NCBI RefSeq assembly: GCF_014235185.1
Contig: NZ_CP060131.1
Location: forward strand, 1,309,501 to 1,373,500
From: Pseudonocardia petroleophila
GTDB taxonomy: Bacteria; Actinomycetota; Actinomycetes; Mycobacteriales; Pseudonocardiaceae
Reading direction: 5' to 3'
Length of the DNA stretch: 64,000 bases
Notes under the pieces: model-generated
The model's database searches: none
Told to the model about the DNA's origin: nothing
What the model saw: only the letters and a program-made list of their open reading frames with translations
Part shown: piece by piece, positions 30,203-38,597 of the stretch
Layout of the letters: each line of letters starts with the position of its first letter
How positions within the stretch are numbered: position 1 is the stretch's first letter
Made by a program: the position numbers and the translations under genes

Positions 30203-30393
30203 TGTCCGAACTCCTCGCAGTGCTCGGACCAATGATCTTGGTGTCCCTCGGCGCCTTCATCGGACGGCTGTCGATCAGCCAGCAGCAGCGCATCGTGCGG
30301 CTACGGCAGGAACGACACCGCTGGCTGCTGCACGACTGGCAGCACGAACTCGAGCGGAGCGAGGGCCTCTGCGCCCGATGTCGAGGCCGTTAG
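30202..30393 (+). CDS. Small one-pass membrane protein with CxxC tail, second of pair
   Basis: 63 aa, unrecognised. An N-terminal membrane segment (LLAVLGPMILVSLGAFIG, residues about 3-21) is followed by a basic helix QQQRIVRLRQERHRWLLHDW and a terminal CARCRGR with CxxC. ATG 30202 overlaps the previous stop by one base, so it is co-translated. The layout copies the preceding protein: anchor, charged Trp-containing helix, cysteine pair. Its last codon overlaps the convergent DUF397 stop at 30390. The two may form a membrane heterodimer; that is inference. Confidence 0.65.
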   Translation: MSELLAVLGPMILVSLGAFIGRLSISQQQRIVRLRQERHRWLLHDWQHELERSEGLCARCRGR

Positions 30394-30575
30394 GAGGGAT
30401 CGGAGTCCGCCGACTTCGCGGCGGCGACGAACTCAGCCCACTCCGTCCGACTGAACATCAGCTGGCCACCAGCCGGGTTCTTGCTGTCCCTCATCACGAC
30501 GCCACCCGCCGGGAGCTCACCGACCTCGACACAGTTGCCGAGGGTGCAGAAGCTGCTGGTCCTGAACTCGATCAC
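30390..30575 (-). CDS. DUF397 protein (copy B partner)
   Basis: 61 aa: FRTSSFCTLGNCVEVGEL, VVMRDSKNP, then SRTEWAEFVAAAKSADSD. The GTG at 30575 overlaps the stop of regulator B by 4 bp, so regulator and DUF397 are translationally coupled, the usual arrangement for this pair. Expected role: cognate partner of the regulator, as in whiJ-like loci. Confidence 0.87.
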   Translation of the reverse strand: MIEFRTSSFCTLGNCVEVGELPAGGVVMRDSKNPAGGQLMFSRTEWAEFVAAAKSADSDPS

Positions 30576-31477
30576 GGCGTGGCCTTCCGGCGCTGGGGAG
30601 CGTGTACGGCGAGATAACGATCGATCAGATCGCTCGACGCGGCCGGGTCGAGTGATCGATCGGCCGCATCGGCGAGCACATCCTGGTACACAGCCACGTC
30701 GGACTCGGCATCGAGGTAGCTGTCGCCTGCCGGGCCCTCTACGTAGACGACCGACGGCCCCAATTCGTCTCGGAAGTCCAGGATCGCGAAGCGGCCGGCA
30801 TGAGCCCGATGCATACCAGCCTCGAAGGGCAGGATGCGCAGTTCGACATGCGGCAGCCGCATGACCTGTAGCAGGAAGCGCAGTTGCTCGACCATGACCT
30901 CGGCACCCCCGATGGCACGGCGCAGCACGGACTCGTCGATCACCGCCGAGTATCGCAATGGATCCGGCCGCCGGATGAGCGCTTCCTGTCGCTTGAGCCG
31001 GAGGGCCACCAACTGTTCGATCTGCTCGGTGGAGTGCTGAGGCAAGAGCGCACCGACAACGGCTCGGGCGTAGTCGGCGGTCTGCAGGAGCCCGTGCACC
31101 GCAACGATGTCGAACGTGCGTACCGCGATGGCGTCAGCCTCCAGCGCCGTGTAACGGTTCGAGTCGTCAAGAACGAAGCGCTCCGGCGTGATGCCGTCGG
31201 TATACGACTCCCACCAGCCGTGCCCGCGGCTGTCCCGAGCCAGCCGCATCAGCATGTCGTGCTCGGTCTCGGAGCTGACGTCGTAGATCTCCATGAGCTT
31301 CTGCACATCGGCGAGCTTGGGAGACCCCTTGCCCGTCTCCAACCGGCTGATCTTGGAGGTCGAGCAGTTCATCCGCTCGGCGACGACGTCCAGATGAAGA
31401 CCGCAGTTGCTCCGTAGACGACGCAACTCCGCGCCGAGGCGTCGCCGGGCACCGGCCGGTCCTTGCGCGCTGGTCAT
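30572..31477 (-). CDS. XRE-family regulator with DUF5753 domain (copy B)
   Basis: 301 aa. The HTH occupies about residues 12-68 (LGAELRRLRSNCGLHLDVVA, CSTSKISRLETGKGSPK), with DUF5753 after it (VHGLLQTADYARAVV, LRRAIGGAEVMVEQLRFLL, ELRILPFEAGMHRAHAGR, VVYVEGPAGDSYLDAE). It is homologous to copy A along its length. ATG 31477. Its upstream region contains a 9-bp inverted repeat with GCAATTGC, and on the other side a tiny ORF and a small membrane protein face away, repeating the layout of module A. Confidence 0.92.
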   Translation of the reverse strand: MTSAQGPAGARRRLGAELRRLRSNCGLHLDVVAERMNCSTSKISRLETGKGSPKLADVQKLMEIYDVSSETEHDMLMRLARDSRGHGWWESYTDGITPERFVLDDSNRYTALEADAIAVRTFDIVAVHGLLQTADYARAVVGALLPQHSTEQIEQLVALRLKRQEALIRRPDPLRYSAVIDESVLRRAIGGAEVMVEQLRFLLQVMRLPHVELRILPFEAGMHRAHAGRFAILDFRDELGPSVVYVEGPAGDSYLDAESDVAVYQDVLADAADRSLDPAASSDLIDRYLAVHAPQRRKATP

Positions 31478-31512
31478 GCGGACGGCCTCCTCGCTGGTAC
31501 GAACGGGGGATC

Positions 31513-31545
31513 TTCTGCAATCCCATCAGGAACGCAATTGCAGAA
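31513..31545. promoter_or_regulatory. Candidate operator of regulator B
   Basis: TTCTGCAAT (31513-31521) and ATTGCAGAA (31537-31545) form a perfect 9-bp inverted repeat with a 15-nt spacer, 36 nt upstream of regulator B. The right arm contains GCAATTGC (31534-31541), also present upstream of regulator A. The rest of the 316-nt gap 31478-31793 holds no convincing gene. Confidence 0.6.
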
Positions 31546-31793
31546 CCGCGCTGTGGGCGAGAGCCTAGACACAGCACCCGCAGTGGTGAAGCCGCCACAC
31601 CGGGTCGCTGGCATCTCTCCCGAGAGGAGGCCGACGTGATCGATGTATCCACGACCCTCCGCTCCGCCTCCTGCTTCCGCCTCGACGGCCGGCCACCACC
31701 CCGGGCCCCCGTCTCCCGTCCCGGCCCGCACCGGGAACCTCCGACGACCGGCGACCGCCGGTGCACCGTCGTCCACGGGAAAGGAGCACGTCG

Positions 31794-31850
31794 ATGTCCG
31801 CGAAGAAGATCCGCCGATCGGCCACGGTCCCCGGGAGGTGGTCCCCGTGA
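31794..31850 (+). CDS. Tiny basic peptide ORF coupled to membrane protein
   Basis: 18 codons encode MSAKKIRRSATVPGRWSP. AAGGAG ends 9 nt before the ATG, a good ribosome-binding site, and 17 of 18 codons end in G or C. Its TGA overlaps the GTG of the next gene (GTGA at 31847-31850), so it could set translation of that gene. No homologue is known to me. It may be a coupling leader or a small effector. Confidence 0.5.
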   Translation: MSAKKIRRSATVPGRWSP

Positions 31851-32029
31851 CCATCGCCCTGATCGTCGCCGGAATCGCACTGATCGCCCTGATCGCCGTC
31901 GTCGTCGGGATCGTCGACGCGGCCCACGCCGGGGCCTGGCGGGAGATCGCGGCGCAGCGCCGCGAGCAGTGGCTGTCCCGCCAGCCCGAGTTCCACGGCG
32001 TCGACCCCGACGCCTGGGACGAGGACTGA
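31847..32029 (+). CDS. Small one-pass membrane protein
   Basis: 60 aa from GTG 31847, preceded by GGGAGG at 8 nt. A membrane segment occupies about residues 3-25 (ALIVAGIALIALIAVVVGIV), followed by AGAWREIAAQRREQWLSRQP and an acidic tail DPDAWDED. The helix WREIAAQRRE matches WRCIAAERRE of the protein at 29927, so both modules encode the same small membrane protein type, although this one lacks the CxxC tail. A longer frame from ATG 31643 has poorer codon use and a less plausible proline-rich start. Function unknown. Confidence 0.65.
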   Translation: MTIALIVAGIALIALIAVVVGIVDAAHAGAWREIAAQRREQWLSRQPEFHGVDPDAWDED

Positions 32030-32031
32030 CC

Positions 32032-32068
32032 CTCCCGGGCCGGTCCCGGGGGGCGACCGGGCCGGGAG
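32032..32068. terminator. Hairpin between small membrane protein and recR
   Basis: A 14-nt inverted repeat with one mismatch (32032-32045 and 32055-32068) lies between the convergent stops at 32029 and 32084, so it can end both transcripts. Confidence 0.6.
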
Positions 32069-32083
32069 CCGGCCGTCGGGCCC

Positions 32084-32701
32084 CTACAGGGCGCGGCGGC
32101 CGGACAGGGCCCGGCCGAGCGTGAGCTCGTCGGCGAACTCCAGGTCGCCGCCCATCGGCAGCCCCGAGGCCAGCCGGGTGACCGACAGCCCGGGGAAGTC
32201 CCGCAGCAACCGCACCAGGTAGGTGGCCGTCGCCTCGCCCTCGGTGTTGGGGTCGGTCGCGATGATGACCTCGGCGATGTCGGTCTCGTCCGACGCCGGG
32301 CCGGTGCCGCCGAGCCGGGCGAGCAGCTCGCGGATGCGCAGGCCGTCCGGGCCGACGCCGGCCAGCGGGTCGAGCGCCCCGCCGAGCACGTGGTACCGCC
32401 CCTTGAACTCGCGGGTCCGCTCCACCGCCAGCACGTCCTTGGGCTCCTCCACGACGCAGACGATCGTCGGGTCGCGCCGGGCGTCGGCGCAGTAGCGGCA
32501 CCGCTCGTTGGCGGAGACGTTGCCGCACAGGTCGCAGAACATCACGCCCTGCTTGACCTTCTGCAGCACCTCCTGCAGGCGGGACACGTCCACCGGGTCG
32601 GCCGCGAGCAGGTGGAACGCGATGCGCTGCGCGCTCTTCGGCCCGACCCCGGGCAGCCGGCCCAGCTCGTCGATCAGGTCCTGGACCGGCCCTTCGAACA
32701 T
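32084..32701 (-). CDS. recR: Recombination protein RecR
   Basis: 205 aa. The N-terminal helix-hairpin-helix region [20 protein letters not shown], the four zinc cysteines in [17 protein letters not shown] (about residues 55-71), and the Toprim domain starting [12 protein letters not shown] and ending [11 protein letters not shown] identify RecR, which works with RecO/RecF in single-strand gap repair. ATG 32701 begins one base after the ybaB stop; this is the conserved ybaB-recR pair. Confidence 0.97.
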   Translation of the reverse strand: MFEGPVQDLIDELGRLPGVGPKSAQRIAFHLLAADPVDVSRLQEVLQKVKQGVMFCDLCGNVSANERCRYCADARRDPTIVCVVEEPKDVLAVERTREFKGRYHVLGGALDPLAGVGPDGLRIRELLARLGGTGPASDETDIAEVIIATDPNTEGEATATYLVRLLRDFPGLSVTRLASGLPMGGDLEFADELTLGRALSGRRAL

Positions 32702-32702
32702 C

Positions 32703-33032
32703 TCAGGCGCCGGGCAGCCCGAGGCCGCCCATCCCGCCGGCGAGCGGGCCCATCTTCTGCGCCTGCATCTCCTGGGCCGCGCGGGCGGCGTCGTGCAGGG
32801 CGCCGACGATCAGGTCCTGCAGCGTCTCGACGTCGTCCGGGTCGACGACCTTCGGATCGATCTTCACCGACCGCACCTGCCCGGCCGCCGTCATCGTCAC
32901 GTGCACCAGCCCGTTGCCGGCCTGCCCGAGCACCTCGGCGGTGGCCAGCTCGGCCTGCGCCGACATCAGCTGCTCCTGCATCTGCTGGGCCTGCTGCATG
33001 AGCTGCTGCAGGTCGAGATCCCCCGGGTTCAC
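32703..33032 (-). CDS. ybaB: YbaB/EbfC nucleoid-associated protein
   Basis: 109 aa. A long N-terminal helix ([20 protein letters not shown]) is followed by the beta portion [20 protein letters not shown] and a Gly/Met-rich C-terminus, the YbaB fold. It binds DNA and is almost always encoded between dnaX and recR. Here recR follows immediately, but dnaX is separated from it by a P-type ATPase gene. Confidence 0.95.
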   Translation of the reverse strand: MNPGDLDLQQLMQQAQQMQEQLMSAQAELATAEVLGQAGNGLVHVTMTAAGQVRSVKIDPKVVDPDDVETLQDLIVGALHDAARAAQEMQAQKMGPLAGGMGGLGLPGA

Positions 33033-33080
33033 GGCGACTCCATGGGTCGGTCGGCTGGAGACTCCAGCCTACGGTGGGGC

Positions 33081-35432
33081 TCAGGCGGCGCGCCGGTAGA
33101 CCACCCGCGCCGCGATCTCGATCGCCACCACGCCCACCGCCGCGACGGCGAGGCCGGTCAGCATCGTCGGGGTGTGACCGGGGTCCAGCTGCCAGAACTC
33201 CTGCCCGAAGAAGATCGGGAGGAACAGGGCGTAGCAGAACGCGGCGACCGTGAACCCGATCATCACGACCTTCCACCACACGAACGGCCGGGCGACGACC
33301 ACCAGCACCCAGGTCGCGACGACGAACAGGGCGAGCACCGCCGCCGTGCTGTGCTGGACCTCGGTGGCTCCCGCGTCGTTGCGCACGAGCAGGTAGGTCA
33401 CGAACGTGACCAGGCCCGCGACCACCCCGGACGGCACCGACAACCGCAGCACCCGGCGCACGAAGCCGGTGCGGGCGCGCTCGGCGTTGGGGGCGAGCGC
33501 GAGGAAGAACGCCGGGATGCCGATCGTCAGCGAGCCGATGAGCGTGAGGTGCCGCGGCAGGAACGGGTACGGCACGCCGAGCGCGCCGATCGCGATGGCC
33601 AGGAACACCGAGTAGACGGTCTTGGTGAGGAACAGGTTCGAGACGCGCTCGATGTTGCCGATCACTCGCCGCCCCTCGGCCACGACGTGGGGCAGCGTGG
33701 CGAACGAGTTGTCCAGCAGCACGATCTGGGCGACGGCGCGCGTCGCCGGGCTCCCCGACCCCATCGCCACACCGATGTCGGCGTCCTTGAGGGCGAGCAC
33801 GTCGTTGACGCCGTCGCCGGTCATCGCGACGGTGTGCCCGCGCTGCTGCAGCGCGCCGACCATCTCCCGCTTCTGCGCCGGCGTGACCCGCCCGAACACC
33901 GTGCCGGCCTCCAGCCGGTCGGACAGGTCGGCCGCGGTGAGCGTGCGGGCGTCGACGGGCGCGTCGGCGCGCGGCAGGTCCAGCGACGCCGCGACGGCCC
34001 CGACGGACAGCGCGTTGTCGCCCGAGATCACCTTGACCTCGACGTCCTGCTCCGCGAAGTAGGCGAGCGTGCCCGCGGCCTCGGGGCGGACCCGCTGCTC
34101 CAGCACGACCAGCGCGGCCGGTTCGACGGGCCCCTCGGGCTCGGAGCGGCGGCCCAGCAGCAGGACGCGCAGGCCGGTGGAACCGATCCGCTCCGCCTCG
34201 ACGCGCTCCGGCGCCCCCTCCGGCAGCAGCACGTCCGCTGCGCCGAGGACCCACGTGCCGTGCTCGGCGAACGTCGCCCCGCCCCACTTGCGCGCGGAGG
34301 AGAACGGGACGGTCTCCGTGACCGCCCAGCCCGGGTCCGGGCAGCCCTCGACGACCGCGGCGAGGCTCGCGTTGGGGCGCGGGTCGGCGGCGCCGAGCGC
34401 CCCCAGTGCCGCGCGCACGTCGGCCGCGTCCGGCCGGATCTCCGACAGCCGCATCCCGTTCTCGGTGAGCGTGCCCGTCTTGTCGGCGCAGACGACGTCG
34501 ACGCGGGCGAGCCCCTCGATCGCCGGGAGCTCCTGCACCAGGCACTGCCGCGCCCCGAGCCGCACCACCCCGACGGCGAAGGCGATGCTGGTGAGCAGCA
34601 CCAGCCCCTCGGGCACCATCGGGACGAGCGCCGCGACCATGCCGCGCAGCGCGTCGTCGACGTCCCCGCCCGCCGTGCGGAACTGGCTCCAGATGATCAG
34701 GGCGGCCGCCGGCACGAGCAGGTAGGTGATCACCCGCAGGATGGTGTTGATCCCGTCGCGCAGCTCGGAGCCGACGAGGGTGAACCGGCTGGCCTCCTCG
34801 GCGAGCTGGGCGGCGTAGGCCTCGCGGCCGACCTTCGTGGCGCGCTGCGCCCCGCCGCCGACGGTGACGAAGCTGCCGGAGAGCAGGGGGTCGCCGACCT
34901 CCTTGTGCACGGCGTCGGACTCGCCGGTGAGCAGTGACTCGTCGACCTCGAGGCCCGCGGCCGCGAGCACCACCCCGTCGACGACGATCTTGTCGCCCGG
35001 GCCGAGGTCGATGACGTCGTCGAGCACCACACCGCTCGGGGCCAGCTCGACGGTCGCGCCGTCGCGGCGCACCCGCGGACGGGCCTCGCCGACGATCGCG
35101 AGCCGCTCCAGCGTCCGCTTCGCCCGCAGCTCCTGCACGATCCCGATCAGCGTGTTGATGATGATCACGAACCCGAACAGGCCGTCCTGGATCGGGCCGA
35201 TCACCAGGATGATCGCGAACAGCACGCCGACGATCGCGTTGAAGCGGGTCAGCACGTTGGCGCGGACGATCTCGCCGACGCTGCGGCTGGCCCGCGACGG
35301 CACGTCGTTGGTCTGCCCCGCGGCGACCCGCTCCGCGACCTGCGCCGCGGTGAGGCCGTGCAGGACGTCGGGCTCGGCAACCGTCACGTCACCGGAGCCT
35401 ACGCAGGCCGCCGGGGCCTCCGGATCGGACAT
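33081..35432 (-). CDS. P-type cation ATPase, CtpE-like
   Basis: 783 aa. The phosphorylated Asp (near residue 316) is in [16 protein letters not shown] is in [10 protein letters not shown]; the membrane-4 motif is [11 protein letters not shown]; the hinge is [20 protein letters not shown]. There are about 10 membrane segments, and no heavy-metal domain or CPx motif, so it is not a copper/zinc pump. PEGL in segment 4 and the overall pattern match mycobacterial CtpE, a calcium-uptake ATPase; calcium is therefore the best guess. ATG 35432; a GTG 15 codons later is also possible. It lies 12 nt after dnaX on the same strand, interrupting the usual dnaX-ybaB-recR order. Confidence 0.88.
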   Translation of the reverse strand: MSDPEAPAACVGSGDVTVAEPDVLHGLTAAQVAERVAAGQTNDVPSRASRSVGEIVRANVLTRFNAIVGVLFAIILVIGPIQDGLFGFVIIINTLIGIVQELRAKRTLERLAIVGEARPRVRRDGATVELAPSGVVLDDVIDLGPGDKIVVDGVVLAAAGLEVDESLLTGESDAVHKEVGDPLLSGSFVTVGGGAQRATKVGREAYAAQLAEEASRFTLVGSELRDGINTILRVITYLLVPAAALIIWSQFRTAGGDVDDALRGMVAALVPMVPEGLVLLTSIAFAVGVVRLGARQCLVQELPAIEGLARVDVVCADKTGTLTENGMRLSEIRPDAADVRAALGALGAADPRPNASLAAVVEGCPDPGWAVTETVPFSSARKWGGATFAEHGTWVLGAADVLLPEGAPERVEAERIGSTGLRVLLLGRRSEPEGPVEPAALVVLEQRVRPEAAGTLAYFAEQDVEVKVISGDNALSVGAVAASLDLPRADAPVDARTLTAADLSDRLEAGTVFGRVTPAQKREMVGALQQRGHTVAMTGDGVNDVLALKDADIGVAMGSGSPATRAVAQIVLLDNSFATLPHVVAEGRRVIGNIERVSNLFLTKTVYSVFLAIAIGALGVPYPFLPRHLTLIGSLTIGIPAFFLALAPNAERARTGFVRRVLRLSVPSGVVAGLVTFVTYLLVRNDAGATEVQHSTAAVLALFVVATWVLVVVARPFVWWKVVMIGFTVAAFCYALFLPIFFGQEFWQLDPGHTPTMLTGLAVAAVGVVAIEIAARVVYRRAA

Positions 35433-35444
35433 TCGGCCGAGGGA

Positions 35445-37817
35445 TCAGTGCTGGTCGAGGGCGCGGGCACCGAGCTGCGTGGTGAGCAGCTCGATGGCCG
35501 CCTCCTCGGGGTCGCGGCGCTCGGCGTGCGACGTCACGGGGGCCGCGGCGGCCTCCGCGATCATCGACTCCTCGTCGTCGGGCGGGGCGTCCTCGGGGGG
35601 CGGCTCGGGCGGCAGCGGCGTGCCGTCGTCGGGGGCCGTGGACCGCCGCGTGGGCGGCGGGCGGCGCGGCGGCGCCGGCGCGGCGGCGGGCGGGGTCGGG
35701 CCGCTGCCGCGCGGGGCGGACCCGGCCGGGGTGCCGCCGTCACCGTGCTCGCAGCGGACGCGCCAGCTCACTCCGAGCACCGCGTGCAGGGACTCGGCGA
35801 TGACGTCGGTGTTGCTCTGCTCCGACAGCAGCCGCGCCAGCGGGGCGGTGCCGATGCTGAGCACGAGAGTGTCGTTCTCCACCGCCCGGACCGTGGCGCT
35901 GACCAGCAGCGCCGCGGTGCGCTTCTTGCGCTCCTTCGCCGCCGAGAGGATCTCCGGCCACACGCGGCGCACCGCGGCGGCGTCGAGCCCGGACGCGGGG
36001 CGGGCCGGTGCGGTCGGCCGGTCCGGCTCGGCGGGCTCCCCGGCGGGGGCGGCGGCCGCGGGGGCGGACGGGCGGCCGTCCCGGGTGTCGGCGGTGCGGT
36101 CGTCGGGGGCGGGCGGCGGCGCCGCTGCGGGACCGGCGGCTGCGGCGCCGTGCCCGGACCCGGCGGAGCCGGTCCGGTCGGCGACCGGTCGGCCCTCGGG
36201 CGCCTGGCGATCGGGCGACCCGTCGTCGGCACCGCGGGCGGGGCCGGCACCGGGGCGGGCGGGATCGGGACGGGCGGGATCGGGGCGCGCGGATCCGGAG
36301 CGGGCCGCGTCGGGGCGGGTGGAGTCGGGGCGGGCGTCGGCAGCGCCGCGGGGGGCCGCGGTGCGGGCGGGCCCCCGCTCCGCGGGGTCGGCCGCGCCGG
36401 TGCCCGCCGCCCCGGTGGCGGACCCGGGCGCCGCCGGTGGCGCCCCTGCCGGGGACGCGGCGACGGGCGGCGGGACGGGCTCCGCGGAGGCGGGCTCGCG
36501 CGCGGCGGGAGGTGCCGCGGCGGGAGGTGTCGCGGCGGGGCGGGAGGCGGCCGGAGCCGCGTCGGCGGGGGCCGCCTCGCTGGCGCGCCGGAACGTGCGG
36601 CCCGACGCCGACCCGCCGCCGTCGGCGACGGGGTGCTCCACACCGGAGGTGGCGGCGATGTCGGACCGGCGCTCCAGCCGTTCGAGCCGCTCCAGCATCC
36701 CCGGCTCGGCGGTGCTGGCTGCGGGCAGCAGCATCCGCGCGCAGAGCAGTTCGAGCAGCAGCCGCGGTGCCGTGGCGCCGCGCATCTCGGTGAGGCCGGT
36801 GTGCACGATCTCGCCGTAGCGGGCCAGGGTGGCCGGTCCGATCCGGTCGGCCTGCTCGACGATCCGCGCGACCTCGTCGGCCGCCGCCTCCACCAGCCCG
36901 CGCTCCGCCGCGTCGGGGACGGCCTGCAGGAGGGTGATGTCGCGCAGCCGCTGGAGGAGGTCGGAGGCGAAGCGGCGGGGGTCGTGACCGGCCTCGACCA
37001 GCCGGTCGACGGTCTCGAAGACCACCGACCGGTCGCCCGCGGCGAGCGCGTCGACCATGTCGTCGATCAGGGCGACGTCGGTGACGCCGAGCAGCGCCAC
37101 CGCCCGCTCGTAGGTGACGCCCTCGGGGCCGGCCCCGGCCAGGAGCTGGTCGAGGACCGACAGCGAGTCGCGCGCCGATCCCCCGCCCGCGCGGATGACC
37201 AGCGGGTACACCGCGGGCGCGACGACGGCGCCCTCGTCGGCGCAGATGCCCTCCATCAGGCGGCGCAGCGTGCCGGGCGGGATCAGCCGGAACGGGTAGT
37301 GGTGGGTGCGCGAGCGGATGGTCGGCAGGACCTTGTCCGGCTCGGTGGTGGCGAACACGAAGACGAGGTGCTCCGGCGGCTCCTCCACGATCTTGAGCAG
37401 GGCGTTGAAGCCCTGCGTGGTGATCATGTGCGCCTCGTCGACGATGAACACGCGGTAGCGCGACTCGGCCGGCGCGAAGAACGCGCGGTCGCGCAGCTCG
37501 CGGGTGTCGTCGACGCCGCCGTGGGACGCGGCGTCGAGCTCGGTGACGTCGATGTTGCCCGGGCCGCCCGGCGCGAGCGCGATGCACGACGCGCACACCC
37601 CGCACGGGTCGGGCGTGGGGCCCTGCTCGCAGTTGAGCGAGCGGGCCAGGATCCGCGCGCTGGAGGTCTTGCCGCAGCCGCGGGGCCCGGAGAACAGGTA
37701 GGCGTGGTTGATCCGCCCGGCCGCGAGAGCGGTGCTCAGCGGCTCGGTGACGTGCTCCTGCCCGACGACCTCGGCGAACGTCGCCGGGCGGTACTTGCGG
37801 TACAGAGCCAGCGCCAC
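35445..37817 (-). CDS. dnaX: DNA polymerase III subunits gamma and tau
   Basis: About 790 aa from GTG 37817 (MALALYRKYRPATFAEVVGQ). Walker A is GPRGCGKTSSA (residues about 42-52), the zinc cysteines follow in CGVCASC, Walker B is FIVDEAHMIT, and the sensor-1/SRC block is GGGSARDSLSVLDQLL. Residues about 400-610 are a Pro/Ala/Arg-rich linker, then a tau-type C-terminus. It is the clamp-loader ATPase of the replisome. The SRP RNA gene lies just upstream, as in many actinobacteria. No slippery A/T-rich frameshift site is evident, so a separate gamma form is not predicted. Confidence 0.97.
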   Translation of the reverse strand: MALALYRKYRPATFAEVVGQEHVTEPLSTALAAGRINHAYLFSGPRGCGKTSSARILARSLNCEQGPTPDPCGVCASCIALAPGGPGNIDVTELDAASHGGVDDTRELRDRAFFAPAESRYRVFIVDEAHMITTQGFNALLKIVEEPPEHLVFVFATTEPDKVLPTIRSRTHHYPFRLIPPGTLRRLMEGICADEGAVVAPAVYPLVIRAGGGSARDSLSVLDQLLAGAGPEGVTYERAVALLGVTDVALIDDMVDALAAGDRSVVFETVDRLVEAGHDPRRFASDLLQRLRDITLLQAVPDAAERGLVEAAADEVARIVEQADRIGPATLARYGEIVHTGLTEMRGATAPRLLLELLCARMLLPAASTAEPGMLERLERLERRSDIAATSGVEHPVADGGGSASGRTFRRASEAAPADAAPAASRPAATPPAAAPPAAREPASAEPVPPPVAASPAGAPPAAPGSATGAAGTGAADPAERGPARTAAPRGAADARPDSTRPDAARSGSARPDPARPDPARPGAGPARGADDGSPDRQAPEGRPVADRTGSAGSGHGAAAAGPAAAPPPAPDDRTADTRDGRPSAPAAAAPAGEPAEPDRPTAPARPASGLDAAAVRRVWPEILSAAKERKKRTAALLVSATVRAVENDTLVLSIGTAPLARLLSEQSNTDVIAESLHAVLGVSWRVRCEHGDGGTPAGSAPRGSGPTPPAAAPAPPRRPPPTRRSTAPDDGTPLPPEPPPEDAPPDDEESMIAEAAAAPVTSHAERRDPEEAAIELLTTQLGARALDQH

Positions 37818-37871
37818 GGTCGCGAGGCTACCCACCGACCCCGACGGCCCGTGCGCCGGGAGAAGACGAGA

Positions 37872-37963
37872 GCGGGCCCCGCGCACCCGCCAGAGCCTGT
37901 TGACCCTTGCTGCCTTCCGGCCCTGGGGGAGTTCACAGGATGGGCGCCGCGCGGGACCCGCCG
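37872..37963 (-). ncRNA. ffs: Signal recognition particle RNA, small bacterial type
   Basis: On the minus strand, GGGCCGGAAGGCAGCAAGGG contains the conserved GGAAG/AGCA symmetric and asymmetric loops bound by Ffh. The flanks GCGGGUGCGCGGGGCCCGC and GCGGGUCCCGCGCGGCGCCC are complementary and form the long terminal stem, giving about 92 nt. The location next to dnaX is conserved. It targets membrane proteins to the translocon with Ffh. Ends are estimated from the stem. Confidence 0.92.
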
Positions 37964-38019
37964 TGAAGTGTAGTGCCGAGTCGGGGGCCCGCGACGGGGA
38001 GGTTATGCTTCTCGCCGTT

Positions 38020-38104
38020 GGAGGATTCGCCTAGTGGCCTATGGCGCACGCTTGGAAAGCGTGTTGGGTTCACGCCCTCGGGGGTTCGAATCCCCCATCC
38101 TCCG
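38020..38104 (+). tRNA. tRNA-Ser(GGA)
   Basis: 85 nt. The acceptor stem GGAGGAT pairs with ATCCTCC (38097-38103), discriminator G38104. The anticodon stem CACGC/GCGTG holds loop TTGGAAA with anticodon GGA; a long variable arm marks it as a class II tRNA; the T loop is GGTTCGAATCC. CA follows in the genome, not a full CCA. A TATGCT -10 element lies at 38004-38009, 11 nt upstream. Confidence 0.97.
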
Positions 38105-38113
38105 CAGGTGGAG

Positions 38114-38142
38114 CCGGGTGTCCCGCAGGTCGGGGCACCCGG
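38114..38142 (+). terminator. Hairpin after tRNA-Ser
   Basis: CCGGGTGTCCC (38114-38124) pairs with GGGGCACCCGG (38132-38142) with one G-T wobble, followed by TTCCGTCGTTGT. It lies 10 nt after the tRNA and before the convergent RidA-family gene. Confidence 0.65.
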
Positions 38143-38160
38143 TTCCGTCGTTGTGACCCC

Positions 38161-38571
38161 TCAGTCGACGACGGCGGTCGCCTCCACCTCGACCAGTACG
38201 TCGGGCTCGAAGAGCTGCTCGACCCCGATCAGCGACGACGGCGGGAGCGGGGACGGCAGGCCGATCTCGGCCGCGACCCGGTCGACGCCGGCCAGGAGGT
38301 CGGCGATCCTCCCCGGCTCCCACCGCACCACGTAGAACGTCAGCCGGAGCACGTCGTCGAACGTGGCGCCCGCCGCGGCGAGGCCCGTCGCGGTGCTCCG
38401 CAGCGCGTGGGCGACCTGGCCGGCGAGATCGCCCGGGGCGACCGGGGCGCCGTCCGCGGTGCGGGCGACCTGGCCGCTGACGTGCACGTGGCGGGTGCCG
38501 GTGCCGACGGCGACGTGGGCGTAGGGGACGGGCTGGAGCATCCCGTCGGGGGTGAGGCGGCGAACGGTCAT
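38161..38571 (-). CDS. RidA/YjgF-family protein lacking the catalytic Arg
   Basis: 136 aa with the family core VHVSGQVARTADGAPVAPGD, GATFDDVLRLTFYVV and a C-terminal strand VLVEVEATAVV. Canonical RidA hydrolyses enamines using an Arg in PARSCVEV; here the aligned segment is PPSSLIGVEQ, so the Arg is Ser. It is therefore probably not an enamine deaminase but one of the divergent Rid subfamilies. ATG 38571. Divergent from an HxlR regulator with palindromic sites between, so it is the likely target of that regulator. Confidence 0.82.
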   Translation of the reverse strand: MTVRRLTPDGMLQPVPYAHVAVGTGTRHVHVSGQVARTADGAPVAPGDLAGQVAHALRSTATGLAAAGATFDDVLRLTFYVVRWEPGRIADLLAGVDRVAAEIGLPSPLPPSSLIGVEQLFEPDVLVEVEATAVVD

Positions 38572-38597
38572 CGGGGGTCTCCTCGTGCTGGACGACT

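Noticed and set aside
31636..32124. A 162-codon plus-strand frame starting after GAGGAGG
   Set aside because: GC3 looks coding only at the beginning, then the frame runs across the small membrane protein and past its terminator into the recR 3' end with Arg/Pro repeats.
35445..37817. Programmed frameshift producing a gamma subunit from dnaX
   Set aside because: No A-rich slippery heptamer is visible in the region between the ATPase and tau domains.
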